From Annulohypoxylon bovei var. microspora (lineage: Eukaryota > Ascomycota > Sordariomycetes > Xylariales > Hypoxylaceae), in contig MU405280.1 of the NCBI GenBank assembly GCA_022836615.1, forward strand, positions 124,001 to 188,000: 64,000 nucleotides of DNA, in the 5' to 3' direction. The notes under the pieces were generated by a model. It searched no databases, was not told the DNA's origin, and saw nothing but the letters and a program-made list of their open reading frames with translations. Position numbers and translations under genes: made by a program. Position 1 is the first letter of the stretch; each line of letters begins with the position of its first letter. Of this stretch, positions 45,785-57,923 are shown piece by piece.

Positions 45785-48700
45785 TTATTGCGCCGGGGAT
45801 ATCTCCTGCAGCTTGGCTTTCTCATTCTCGGACAACTGGTTGTACCAATCCTGGAAACCAGAGATATTTTCGCGCGCTGCCGCCAGGAAGAACTCTGTAA
45901 GATACGCTTGGGTCTCGTCATCCCGAGAACGCATGTTACTAGCCTCCAAGAAGCCCATTAGGTCATTCTTAACGCTGCCGAGGTTGAGATCGATCATATC
46001 CGGGTCATCCTCCCAGCCGTCATCGTCATTATCGTCGGCAAACTCAGCAGCGGCCGCGGCTGCTGCGTTGGCAGCGCCACCTACTCCTGAGGCCGACAAG
46101 AGTTCTTCGATTAGAACCTTGAGGATCTTGAGAGGTGCCGCAATAATGGTATACTGATCCGGAGCTATCCCTGGTTTCTTAGTGAGCGAACATAGGAGGG
46201 GTACATGAGACCTACTTTGCTTAGAACGAGAGCGCGTCATGATCCTATCACTTGTCGGCATGATTAGATCCCCTAGTACTAAGGTTTGGGTGACTCGGGC
46301 GTCATTCAAACTATATAACTTGGAGAGTGCGATCACACTATTCGAATTAGTGAAGTCGGGTTAACAGCAACTGGATGGTGCTTACTTTTGTCTGATCTCA
46401 TCGTAGCCAGCAAAATTAACCGAGTTTTCGAGCCACTTACTCAAGACGACTCGCAAGCCGCTCTCACCATTAATCTGGATAGTGCTGAGAAATTCAACAA
46501 CATCAGCAGCACCAACTAGGGATAGTCGCGCAAAAACTAGAATAAGGGATTGGATGAACGGGGCAGCCTTAGCAGTCGCCAAGCGATTAGCTACGGCCTG
46601 CAAGAGTTGTGGTAGGAATGGGCCAAGCCGTTCGTGCCCTGCCTTTTCGACTAGTTCGGCAGCGAGGCCACCAACTTCAGAGGCAGCATTGTCTTCAATG
46701 GAAGGACCAAGCAGACGGTCGATAATGTGGAGGCAGACTTCTAGACCAGTCCTGTTGTTCTCGTCGTGGTAGTTGAGCACCTGCTCGTGATCATGTGCCA
46801 ACAGATACTTAACCGACTCCGCACCAGGCCGCAGAATATCTCCCTCGTTGCTCTCCATGAGTAAGCGGCTTAATTTAGGTAGCGTGGCCGCCACAAAGCC
46901 GGGAGGGAGGGGTTCAGAGGCGTATTGTGTGAGAGAGGCCATCAGTTCGGTTGCGAACTACCATAGAGCGATTAGCCTCATATCTAAATTGATTGTAGGG
47001 TAAGCTAGGCTTACTGTAATCAATGGGTTGTCCGAAGTTACATCAGCAACATTGAAAGCGCCAGTTAGTGAAGGGAGGACCTTTTCGCAAAGTGCTTGGT
47101 ATGATGCCGGGTCTGGAAGGTGCTTAACAATGTCTTCAAACTCCTCGCAAATAAGCATGGTAACCTAGAGGGCAGTCATAGTTAGCACTGTGTAAGGATG
47201 GCACACGGATATAGCAATCAATTAAGGGGATTTGGCAGTCCCGTGAAACTGCTTCAGACACATACCTGCCAGTTAGTGGAGCCATGCTTCGCGATGAGAA
47301 AGAGTAAGTCCAAAGCAGGAACATCGTTGACCACGGCCACTTGTTTGTTGATGTTGATAGCAGATCGGAGAGTTTCGGTAAGCGTGACTAACAAATCATC
47401 TGCTTCCTCAAGATCGGTCATATCTCTAGCCGACATCCACTGTGAAATCGCATTAACCACCTTGGCCTGGACCTGCTGGTTTCCGGCAGCATGCCCACTC
47501 TGAAGGAATCCATCGACCGCCTTTATGCACGCAACTTGTACAAGCTCGGAATCCTCTGCCGTAATAGCTTCAATCGTCCTGTCCGTAAGTGCAGCCGCTG
47601 TTCCGTCAAACTGGGCAAGTACACCGGCAACAAGATAACCACGGGCTCGCAATAGTGGTTCTTCGGGGCGGTTAACGGCGTAGTTGATCAACTCAAAGAA
47701 AGCTTGGCTAACTTCCGGAGTTACAGCCTTACTGCAGTCGAGGAAGTCGTTCATGAGCGAGTTAAGCAAATAAAGACAGGCTTCCTGTCTCCTCCATGCC
47801 CCCTCTTCAGAGAACACGCCCTTAGCAAATCGGTAGAGGCCTTCCAATACCTGCTGATTCAGCCATTCGCCAAGCTTGATAATGAGATCTCCACAGGCAG
47901 TTCGTGGAGTATAATTTGCGCTCACGGATGCTTCCTCCGCAAGATAGAGCGATACATCGATGTCCCATAAGTCCTCCTCCTCTCGAGTAATACGGGCATA
48001 TGAGGAAGCGATCACCATTAAATCTAGAACCCAAGGTGTTTCGCCCGCGGAAGAGTGAGCGGCCAACTGAGACTCAAGCTCCTTGCGGACCGGTGGCGCG
48101 CGCATGCATCCATTTAAGAAATCCAATTCCTCCAAAACAAGGAAATCCAGAGTGTAGGGGAGACCATCCGAGTCCTCAAGTCTACCTTGCGCTTCGTTCA
48201 AGATGTACATCTGCTCATGCGAAGGTGCGAGAAGCCCCAACTCCCCCCAGATCACTTGGAAGAATTGGGGAGTCTCGGGCAGTAAGAGGCCAGGGAAGAC
48301 CATCTTCAGCTTCAGAAGACACTTAACAATTTGCAGTTTGAGAGCAACGATACCATTCCAGCTGTCTGGCTGTGTCGTTGCCTGAGGGTCCCGGTCGGGG
48401 AGCTGCAACTTCATGCTCTGGTGGAAAAAGGGGAACCAACCCTTCATGGCCTCCTCGGCGAATGCCTGAACTTCCTTGAGGTGTTCCTCCTTGACAGTAT
48501 CCATGAGATCGAAGCAACCTCGGAAGACAGAGACGGCAAGAGCGCGCAGGGCGGGCTTTCGGTTCTCGTTGATAGCAATATCATACACGACCTTCACAAT
48601 GTCTTGAGCCATAGAGAAGAACTGGTCATCGCTTAAGCTCTCTTCAACCAAATCGCGGAGAACAATCAAGGCTCCGTGAAGCTGATTATCGGTGCCATTC

Positions 48701-49202
48701 GGGATTATCTCGAGGAGGGTAGGTAGGAGGGAAGTCCATTGATCGGGAAAATCAACGTTAGCGATCTTGCCCACGGCATAGCTATGTAAATGGTCAGAAA
48801 TAGTCTGAGGCAATATAGAGCCAGCATCAATAGCACCCAGGTCTGGTAATAGAAGTGCAGAGTGGCATACCTCGCAGCGGTTTTAATCTTCTTATCATCT
48901 TCCGAGTTTAGGGCGAGATCCAAGATCATAGGTCTGATCTGATCCTTTATAGAATCGGCGATAGGAATGACAGGGAAATCATCCTCCTCGCCGCTCCAGT
49001 TTCTCTCGATAAAAAGTCGCAAGGCAGATAGAGCAGACTGTCGGACATCTACGGAAATGGACGAGTGTCGAGCAATGTTGGCGAGAGAAAGAGGGTAGGC
49101 GGGATTGCTGGCTGCATGCTTCAGATCAATTTCTGCCTGTTTCCTAGGCCCCTCAGCGGCTAACTGCGTGTTTGCCAGGACCTGGACGAGTTGGTCCTCC
49201 AT
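45785..49202 (-). CDS. KAP114: Importin beta-family karyopherin (Kap114 / importin-9)
   Basis: Six exons, 49202-48871, 48781-47266, 47164-47015, 46957-46386, 46337-46216 and 46170-45785. Total 3,078 nt, 1,025 residues, matching Kap114 (1,004) and importin-9 (1,041). Start MEDQLVQVLANTQLAAEGPRKQAE with the importin-beta N-terminal Ran-binding HEAT repeats (about residues 22-101); C-terminal region has the acidic insertion DDNDDDGWEDDPDMIDLN. Kap114 carries histones H2A-H2B and TBP into the nucleus. Every junction restores family sequence (for example KTAASYAVGKIANVDFPDQW, RQNVIALSKLY). The last intron (46171-46215) is 45 nt and divisible by three with no stop, so its retention would insert 15 residues. 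Divergent from REV7, 658 bp away. Confidence 0.93.
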
Positions 49203-49860
49203 TGTCGGTGTTTGAATCGTATCACGATCCAGCCAAGTCAGATTGCCGCCAAAATGACCGAGCAAGGCTAATGTGTTTCGCGCGCAAGGAAGTCTGAGAT
49301 CTTGATCGAGATTGTTGCCTCGTCAAGGAAATGTTTGTGTTTTTATCTGAAAGCGGTCAGTAGTGGGACAAGTATCGAAGCAATTAAGGTGGGATGGAGT
49401 AAATGGAGACTCGAATTAATTTCATGCATAGTTGTAGGTAATGGAAGCACCAATAGAAGCGCTAACAGAGGCACCTGCACGGTTTAAGGTACTGACCTCG
49501 CTAACCTTAGCGTGACGCGTTTTCGTCAGTGGTAATGTCGATCACTAATAAATAAATTCAACTCTGGAAACCACAAAATCGTAAAATACCTAGGTACCTA
49601 GTGCCTGCCATAATTCATACCTTTTTTCTATTTATTAGTCTCAATAGAGAAACAACACTGCTACATAAATCTTCTCAATCCCGTTGTAATGTATAAAAGA
49701 ACTTCTCTATACATACCCATCATGTAAATCGAAGTGCTTTCACTTAACGCGTTGTTATCTCTGTTCCTACCCCTCAACGCGTCACTACCTATCTAGAACC
49801 TAGCCCTGGAAGTCTTCCAAGGATAGGGGTCTTGGTGGCGTTATCAAACACCTTGAAAAG
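49203..49860. promoter_or_regulatory. Divergent spacer KAP114-REV7
   Basis: 658 bp without coding potential; ACCTAGGTACCTAG tract at 49589-49602 and an AACGCGTTG / AACGCGTCA pair around 49747-49781, which contain ACGCGT (MluI cell-cycle box, as bound by MBF in yeasts). Presence of ACGCGT twice, plus GACGCGT near 49514, upstream of a DNA-repair gene fits cell-cycle control but is inference. Confidence 0.45.
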
Positions 49861-50714
49861 ATGTCTCTCCAACCAGATGAGCAACCTCTTGAAGATCAGC
49901 AATCCCTCCCATTAAGCCAAGCATCCCAGCTTCTAACTTCGTTTACGCAATTCCTCACCATCTGCATCCATAACATCCTCTATTATCGCTCCATCTATCC
50001 GGCAGAGACATTTCTCACTAGTCGGGCATATAATCTGCCGGTCCACCAGTCTAGACATCCGAAAGTATGTTCGTGGATCCGCGATGCTGTTGACGCCGTC
50101 AAGGGTCAACTCATACTCGGTGTTGTAGAGCGCGTCGCCGTTGTTATCTATGACGAAAAAGCAAGAGTGATGGAACGGTGGATGTTCGACGTCGCTAACT
50201 TCCCTGTGTGGAAAGGCTTCAAGGAGACTAGTGGTATGAGGATGGATGAAGATGAAGATGAAGAAGAAGAACTGGCTGAAGCAGTTGGTAACGTCGAGAG
50301 TAGCACGGAGGGGAAGGTAAACTGGGCGGATGTAGATGAGCAGTTACGAGCTACCGTCAGAAAGCTGGCCTATGCTGGTGAGAAGCTAGCAAAGCCCCCA
50401 AATGGTTGCACCTTCACCATTGCGGTAGAGCTGCGAGATGAGGGCGAGGCCCCAATAGGGGTGAGTAATTCTACCAGGGTTAATAGAGACATCATATCAT
50501 CAGAACTAATAAATATCAGCATCCTCAACCTTGGATACCTACAGAGTCAAATCTCCAGACTAAATCCAAGGATAGGCAAACACCTGGTCAGGATGTCGGG
50601 GGAGCCAAGACAACTCCTCTCCGTTCTGTAGAAGCCGGCCCCCTATTCTTCGAATGCTGGGTGGAAGAGGGCAATGCTAAAGAGCAACCATTGTCTAATA
50701 CATCAAGCGAATAG
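49861..50714 (+). CDS. REV7: REV7/MAD2B-like HORMA protein, DNA polymerase zeta subunit
   Basis: Exons 49861-50460 and 50520-50714; intron 50461-50519 (GTGAGT...ATCAG). 795 nt, 264 residues. HORMA domain from about residue 18 (LLTSFTQFLTICIHNILYYR, SIYPAETF, ERWMFDV) with an acidic insertion at about 126-142; the second exon supplies the family C-terminus (HPQPWIPTE, KTTPLRSVEAGPLFFECWVEE). The unspliced frame would miss this end entirely. Rev7 binds Rev3 in DNA polymerase zeta for translesion synthesis and steers break repair. Nuclear. Confidence 0.92.
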
Positions 50715-50994
50715 GTAAGGCATATAATCATGATAAGGGACAATAATGCATGTCAGTTTTGAGATTACTACGATCTTGGTGCATCACAGACAATGTGATG
50801 GTATAGCCATATTATGAGCAAGTCAGTAAGTAATGGTATCCTCGTTTCAACAACACCTATGTTGAAAGTGCTAGTAATGACAGTAAGGAGTTAAGATTAC
50901 ATAATCCAATGTTACAGTCTCCTTTCGTGAATTTTCATATCCACGTCCAATCGCACCAAGAACCAGACTCCAGTTGGTTACTGGACTAGTCATA

Positions 50995-52178
50995 TTAAAT
51001 GATATCACCTCCACTGAAGCCACCGAATCCACCGCCAAATGGTCCGTTTCCACCGCCTGGCCTACGACCTCCTAATCTCGGGACACCTCCCGGGCCTAAG
51101 GGATCATAGCGAGCTCCTGGCGGCACCTGTGGATCGAAATCTTCATTACTTCCTAGGCCTCCGAATAGAGGATCGTCAAATGTCGGGTGCATGCCTCGGC
51201 CTCCACCAGGTCGCGGTAGTCCCCCTCCAATACCCAATCCGGGACGTAGAGGATCATGTGGTCCCAATCCAGGTGGGTTCAGATCATCGGCCCCGAGATT
51301 TCCAAATGGACTACGACCAGGCTGAAGTGGACTTCGTACTGGGCGGTTGATGTCGTAAGGGTCCTCGAAGCCCGGGGGTGGGAAATCTCCAGCCGGGACG
51401 GGGTTGCGAGGAGGCGGGTTAAGTGGGTCGTTGAACGGATACGGCTGAGCCGGATGAGGTAGTGGATCTGGCATGACGGGTTGTCTCGGCGGTCTCCGAC
51501 CCGTTTCGTCGGCGTCTTCACGCGCGGCTCTGTCATCAGGAGATTCCTCGTAGCCTTCTTTCTGCAGCGATGGTAAAAGCCTTTGGACAATGTTGACCTT
51601 AATAAGGCTGGCTAAATCCTCAATGCGACTCTCGGATATGAAGACGTTCCGCAAAGATTGCGGCAAGTTAGAGCGATCTTCTCCGTCACCATTAATAGTG
51701 ATTCTAACGGGAAGGGCTGCGTTTGACACAAAATCTTTGATTGTTACTTCCACACGTGTGATGCGATCATGATTAATCCCTAAGCCGCGGATCTCAGCTT
51801 TGCCTCCCATGCGGTCCGTCCTAATAACAAAGCGAAGTGCTGATTGCTGATGCGCATAGACAAATGCGTAGGTGTTGAAGGACGCATTCCAGTTTGGAGG
51901 TAATCGTGGAGCTATCTCGTGGCATCGTGCCTCTATGAACGAACATTAGTATCGTTTGAGGATCATAACCTGTATCTAATTGAGTACGAACCTTCAATCT
52001 TATCCTCGTCAAAGCCAAGGAGGCGAAATCCAAGCGATACCATGCAAGCATGAGCAAATAGGGCCAATGCTTCGTGGGAACTGCTCAAATCGGAGGTAGT
52101 ATCACCTTGAGGGTGAGTAGGCAGAGCGTCGGCCATCTGTTGAAGGATGGCCGACGAGCCTAATGGATTTGTTGACAT
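50995..52178 (-). CDS. FUB1: Proteasome regulator FUB1/PI31
   Basis: Exons 52178-51992 and 51932-50995; intron 51933-51991. Total 1,125 nt, 374 residues. The first exon has ILQQMADALP and the helical N-terminal FP domain (about residues 20-160, continuing into NWNASFNTYAFVYAHQQSALRFV and RMGGKAEIRG). Half the protein (about 200-374) is Pro/Gly-rich with repeated DPL and PGG motifs, as in PI31/Fub1, which inhibits 20S proteasomes in vitro and supports proteasome assembly. The frame change inside 51821-52057 shows the splice is required. Convergent 3' end to REV7. Confidence 0.86.
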
Positions 52179-53634
52179 CGTAGATTTGTAGTACTAGCTT
52201 TATTTAGGATATTCAAGATGAAATCTTCAGGTTCTGTTTGTTGACTTCGATTCTAATGTCATAAGTAGGAGTATGGTGGAAGGGAGTGTCGTTAAATCAT
52301 GTAGGAGCTAGGGACGAACTGCCGACATCAAACCACAATTATATCGATTTGCCTCCTCCGTTTATGTCATCCTTCGTTGCCTTCAGCCCTACGAGGTTCG
52401 CAGTGTACCTAAAGCGGGGGATACCTAGGCGGGGTAGCTTAATCTTATCGGAGCTCGCGGGTGCCTGTTTGGCGGGCTAGGTACCTACTAGCGTACTTCG
52501 TACTACCACCGAAGCTCAACAGTACGTCGTCCTTTTATTTTATCTTCTTACCATGACATCATAAGAGAGCCAAATACAGCCAGTCGGGATTAATTCTCTT
52601 GCGCATTTTAGTTGCTAAGTGAAGAGCTATTCAAATATTTATACATAACATTAAAATCCGAATCCTAGCTATTCATCACCGAATCATGACTAGAATCTCT
52701 TTTCTCAAGAATAACCAATCCGCGTATAGTCCTACCCTTCCTACTAGCTTAAAAAGTTTAGTCAGGGGTAAGTCGACCAGCCCAAGCTGCCAGTATTACA
52801 GGAGGGCTATTTACTGGTCAGTATTCGCGCCGTTTACGTCAATATATAGAATAATTTCCACAATTGTCGCTTATCAATGAGGTGCAGAACGAGACCTTGT
52901 CCTAACATCTATCAGCAGGATATAATCGTTGGTTATACTTGGTCTAGTTAAGCTATCGAATTTTGTTGCCAATATTCAACTATAACCATTGTTAATTGCT
53001 ATAAAAGTCTAGTCTTCAGCTAGCTATCTGCTTTAAGATGGTCAGCCAGTCAAAAATACTCGGACGAGTCCCGGATTGTTTTTTTTAAAAAAAAAAAACT
53101 TATTTCCATGTAAGAATGATGTGAAAGAAGAGTTAACTCATCGGTAATCTCTTCAAGGCATAGCCCTTTATAAAAGGAATGTAGGTATACAGATTGTCCA
53201 ACTAGAATAAGGAAGAACATTCTAAGAACAAGGAGTTGGTTCCCCTCCCTCTTTTCTCAACTTCCCATAACTACTCTTCAAGTAGGGAGGCAGTGTGTGT
53301 ACAGAATCTAGCATAATAGTTTTATAAAAACCAATGCTGCCTTATTTATTTGGTCAATTGCTTCTAGAAATAATCTATTATACCATTTTGAACCTCATTA
53401 GTATAAAATCTGGCTAACAGCTCGGCCTTCTTCAGTTCGCCCAAAAACAACCTATGATAGGTCTAGACAATCCTTCCAAATTAGCATATGGACAACACAA
53501 CTCACGATAGCTCAAAACACACACTAAGGGAACATCTTCAAGCTCGTCTTTTAGCTCTAAGGAAACAAATCCATTATAACTACCGATAGATTGCACCTAA
53601 ATATTACGTATAAAACACGCCGTCTATTACTTAC
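52179..53634. other. AT-rich intergenic region
   Basis: 1.46 kb with no gene I can support. Markedly AT-rich from about 52560 to 53640, with a T8/A12 run at 53083-53098. This could be decayed transposon sequence, but no recognisable element ends or proteins are visible. Confidence 0.5.
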
Positions 53635-54393
53635 CTATCCCAAATTCTCCTTCTCCATAAACGTGATCCAGCTAGTGCCCAAGGACGTATCTGTGGACGT
53701 ACCGATATTTTCTTCCTCGTCTATGTACCATCATTAGCACCACTCTTCCAAAACTATGCATACCTAGGTATCTAGATAGGTAGAATGCCTCCATGTTTCA
53801 AGGTTGAGAATAACAAAATTATCTGTTTCGATTAGGGGGGTGTCTTTGCTTGGGTATAGGGGGAATGCAGATTAGACAAGACTTACTTCGGTTTTGATGG
53901 CGTCTTCCTCCTGAAGCAACAAGGCGCCGCCATCTTCGTCGTCATTATCATCGTCGTCGTCGTCTACGTCCTCGTCTATTCTACTAACATCCGTAGTGCC
54001 ACTGTAACAACCGGTATACTCTCCCTCTTCGTCAGAGATGCCGTCATCGCTGCTACTCTCCTCCACCCACTCGCTCCATTCTTCTTGGCTCCAGTCTTCC
54101 TGCATCTCTTCATCTTCATCCTCGATCCCGGAATAATACCCTCTTCTCAGCACGCTCCCCGCCTCCCCGCAGGTCCGCGCGTCGAGGCTCCTAACCTCGT
54201 CGGCGATCTCGCAAAGTATGCACAGCTCGTCGGACACCTTGTCGAAGAACGTGTACTCGACACCCGAGCGACAGCAGCCCCTCTGGCGGATGCGCTTCGC
54301 CTCGTGGCACGTGTGGCCCGACACGTTGGTGTCCTTCAGGATGGCCGTCAGACACTGACGGCAGCGGTAAATCCAACCTACCCCCGTACACAT
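53635..54393 (-). CDS. Unknown fungal protein, CxxC-rich N-terminus with acidic tail
   Basis: Exon 54393-53887 gives MCTGVGWIYRCRQCLTA..., with ten cysteines in the first 75 residues in CxxC-like and single positions, then an acidic Glu/Asp/Ser-rich stretch. A donor GTAAGT at 53886 joins to a 27-codon exon 53715-53635 if the acceptor ACGAG at 53716 is used, giving TEEENIGTSTDTSLGTSWITFMEKENLG as C-terminus and 195 residues. Reading through instead gives 173. The CxxC N-terminus resembles small hypothetical proteins common in ascomycetes, of unknown function. The second exon is tentative. Confidence 0.6.
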
Positions 54394-55365
54394 GATTGCT
54401 GCGCGTTTCTCTGTAATTTAGGTATCTATACGAAATATGGAGAAGAAGTTGGCTAGAGCCTGTTACGAAGGCGTGAAACGAACTCGAAGACCTGCTTCGA
54501 AAATATCTACGGAGTGTTGGCGATGAGTACTTTCCTGCAGCGGAGACTGAGATACGGGGTCTAGAAGGATTCTAGTATGATTCTATTTCTCATCACTATC
54601 CCAGCGGATGGTTGCCTTATATTATCTAGAGTTCACACATTACTATTGTCTTGGGCTCAAAGAACATTGTTTAGGGAAGAAGACAATGGAGAAGAGAAAG
54701 GTGTTGGAACAGCCCTTACCATTCTAGGAGGACTAAGAACCGGAAAGCTACCATAGTCGGTGAGACGAAACAAAGAGAACAAGCACTTAACACACGACCT
54801 TTGGCACAAGCAGCGGTCAGTTCTAGAGACAATTATTCATCTTCACAAGTCAATTGTAATTCCTTATGAAGCCAATCAACTCGTTGTGTGGCTTTTGTCC
54901 ACAGTGCGAACTCCTATAAACGCCAAGCGTAACAAATACCCCGGTCCGTCGACTGTACAATATACTGATACAGCGCCATAGATGCCCCCCAAAAAGATGA
55001 ACCGAGCATCCGAACGCCTCTGGTTCTCCAAAACATTTCCAGCCTATCCGATGCCATAAAAAATATTCCCTCCACCGTTATCCTGCGTAGCTTCTTTGAA
55101 AAAAAAAAGAAACCCGTGCCTTAGTCCCTCGTACCTCGTACCTGTACGGACAAGTGGTAATTGCTTATACTAACTTGGTTGATAACTCAATCCATGCTCG
55201 AAAGTGTCATATATATAAACGTCTTCAAGGAACATCAATTCAGATGTTTCGCGTTTTTTTTCTAGGAACATGTACTACTGTATAGTCATAAAGACATGCA
55301 GCTTTGAAACCTCGGAAAACGCCACATTCGTAATTGTAGAATCGCAAAATTTTATATACAACTCG
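54394..55365. other. Intergenic region
   Basis: 972 bp lying between the starts of the CxxC protein (to the left) and the end of the zinc-knuckle gene. No supported gene. An A10G-type run (GAAAAAAAAAAGAAACC) near 55098-55114. Confidence 0.45.
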
Positions 55366-57923
55366 TTACCAGCGACGCCTAAGTGCTTAGTTATTAATAT
55401 GATGCATGAAAAAAAGGCAATGGATCGGGTTCAACTTACGAGTATGCCGCAACCATGGGCTGTCGGCGCTTGCGTTTCGGTGTTAAATCGTTGAGCCGCT
55501 GTCTCGGTGACCTCCCTTCGGTGTCACTCCCACTGTCTGAAGGTTGATCTATTCCTAACAGTTCGCGCTCGATAGAATCAAGATCAGAACCTCCAGAGCC
55601 TGAATTTTGGCTTCCTATTGAAGAACGGCGACTGTGGGGGCTCTTGGGGTGAAAGCTCGCAGAGCTCTGTCGGCTCGACGGCCGATCATATGGTGGAAAG
55701 GTGTCTGCCGTAAGTGTTGGCGGTGTTGATAGATGTGTATTATTAGACTTGCCCTGATCATCCCACTGGTTTATCGTTTCCTCACTTGATCCATTGCTTC
55801 TATAATTAACACTCAAGTCTCGTGACAGAGTATCCTTAGTAACTCCTAGCTCCGGAGCCCATTCATGGTTGTCCGTAGTCACAGTAGGAGCCTCCGGGGG
55901 TTCGTAAGGAGGTTCTTGAGAATCATCTTCGATAACTTCGCCAGGTTCGGGTGATGTAGGTTTGAGTCTCTTGTTGAGTGTATCATCATGCGGGAAATGG
56001 CGATGATGCCTCTCAATCCGACATTCGTCAGTTTCACCGTGGAAATCATCCCATCTTCGTTTCCTTTGGTCCGGTTTGTACCGGGAGTCATGGTTTTTCC
56101 CATGCTGTCGTGCCTGCCCCTTCGAGCTACCATAACGGTGTTTACCAACACCGTGAGGATTTTCAGAGCGATCCCGGTGGTTGTGCCGAAAGATGTCTTT
56201 CTGGGCCGCCCTGTAGTAATCATCCAATTTATCAAGGCGAATTTCTGCTGGGTCTAAGAACACAGGATGATACTGCATTACCTGCCAGTCCCGAGTTTCG
56301 CGAACGCTTTGAGCAAAATCATCCACATTACGCGGTGTGATGAACCGAGACTTCAACGCTTTGGCATCAAATGCAGGAGGGATCATCACATCTTCGGAAT
56401 AATCGGTTGGTAGGGGTGCTGCGATAGGGTCTACTTTGATAGCCGAAGGAGGTTCCTGGAAGACGGTTTGTTCATCCCAACTAGAGTCTTCATCGTCCTT
56501 ATCCAGGACTGCGCTTAAGGCATTTTCCGGGTCGCCATGCTCTGATACTGAAGTTGGCTCAGATACTATTTCGCCAGGCTCACGCTCTTGATCGATTTTG
56601 ACAGTTATCGGCGTTTCTCTGTCAAGAGAGCTCTTCTCACGACGTTCACGGGGGGCCGTTTGACTCGGGGTTCTTGTAGGCTGTTGTCTTCGGCGGGGAT
56701 GTCTGTCTGATTTGTCCGAGTTTTTATAAGGATGGGGCCGGTCATGGCGATCCCGGCGTCGCTCATCTCCAGGTTTATTATGTCCCCATCTACGAGGCGG
56801 TCGATCATCTCGATGTAGGGGTTTGTCATGCCAACCATCGCGATATTCATCCCTATACGGTTGATCATTTGACGGTGGAGAAGTATGCCATCCATCTTGA
56901 GCGTGCCAAGTTTCAGTCGGACGCCTATCGTCATAACGACGTTGCCGATCTCGATCTCGATCGTGCTGGTAACGGTTTCTCTCGTCCCCATATGGCTGAC
57001 CATAAGGCTCGGGAGGTGGATATTGATGGTGGTAGAGAGTAGGAGGAGGTTCCCGCCGTGGTGGGTTATATTCACTTTGGACATACCCGGGAGGAGGACC
57101 TTGGTATCCAAATGGTGGGGGTGGATGACCAAAGCTGGGTGGCGGCGGATATGATGGTGGAGGGCCGGGAGCATACTGCTGCTGTGAGGCATACGGCGGA
57201 GGACCCGGTGGGCCTGGTGGGCCTGCGGGGAATTGGTTAGGAGGATACGGATCAGGCCGACCGGGAGGGACTGGAGGATAATCACTAGGATAATAGTGAT
57301 TAGGGCGCGCAGGAGGGGGAGCGTGGTGATGATCAAAAGGTCTATGAATAGAGCCCGGAGGTCCATAAGCGGGAGGATAAGGATTGTGATAACCGGGTGG
57401 GTTTAACGGCTGAGAACCAATCGGCGGCGGCGGTGGTCCCGGAGGTGGCGGTCCCGGAGGTCCATACCGATCATAGGACTGGTTTGGTGGAGGATAGCCT
57501 GGAGCTGGTCCGGATGGGTAAAGTTGAGGCGGCGAGTGATCATAACGAGGTAAAGGAGGCAGATGATGAGAAGCAGCAGGAGGCGGAGGAGGGTAACGTG
57601 TGATCACCGGGCCCTTGCCTCTCTTGTTAGGTGTAAAGCCGTCATTATGAGGGCTAGTACTTGACTGCTGTCGTGCCCAGGAAGCTTCCAAACCACTAAG
57701 ACCCTTTTTAGCTAATACGGTACTAAGTGATGGGATAAAGGTGAACAGGTATGAAAGGGGTACAACATTAAGATATTAGTAAATAGAAATATATTTAAAG
57801 CACTTACGCTGGCACTTTCCGAGGCTCCTCGGGACATGCATTAAACATGTGGCCTCGTATACCACAGTTGTAGCAGGGACGGTCATTGCGGTCCGGTCCT
57901 AGACCCGGAGCTACTTGGGCCAT
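55366..57923 (-). CDS. CCHC zinc-knuckle, proline-rich protein with SRRW end
   Basis: Three exons, 57923-57808, 57695-55440 and 55378-55366; introns 57696-57807 and 55379-55439. Total 2,385 nt, 794 residues. The first exon codes a CCHC knuckle (CYNCGIRGHMFNAC) right after MAQVAPGLG; the second a long Pro/Tyr/Gly-rich section (about residues 60-250, PPPP and YPP runs), an Arg/Asp/His-rich RNA-binding-like part (about 260-380), then conserved blocks and an acidic Ser-rich part near residue 760. The 13-nt last exon changes the C-terminus from AYS* to AYSRRW, which is the ending I expect in ascomycete homologues. CCHC proteins bind single-stranded RNA; the role here is inferred as nuclear RNA processing. 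Confidence 0.8.

Noticed and set aside
56605..57366. 253-codon minus frame in the zinc-knuckle gene
   Set aside because: Out of frame with the real exon 2; arises from the Pro/Arg-rich composition.
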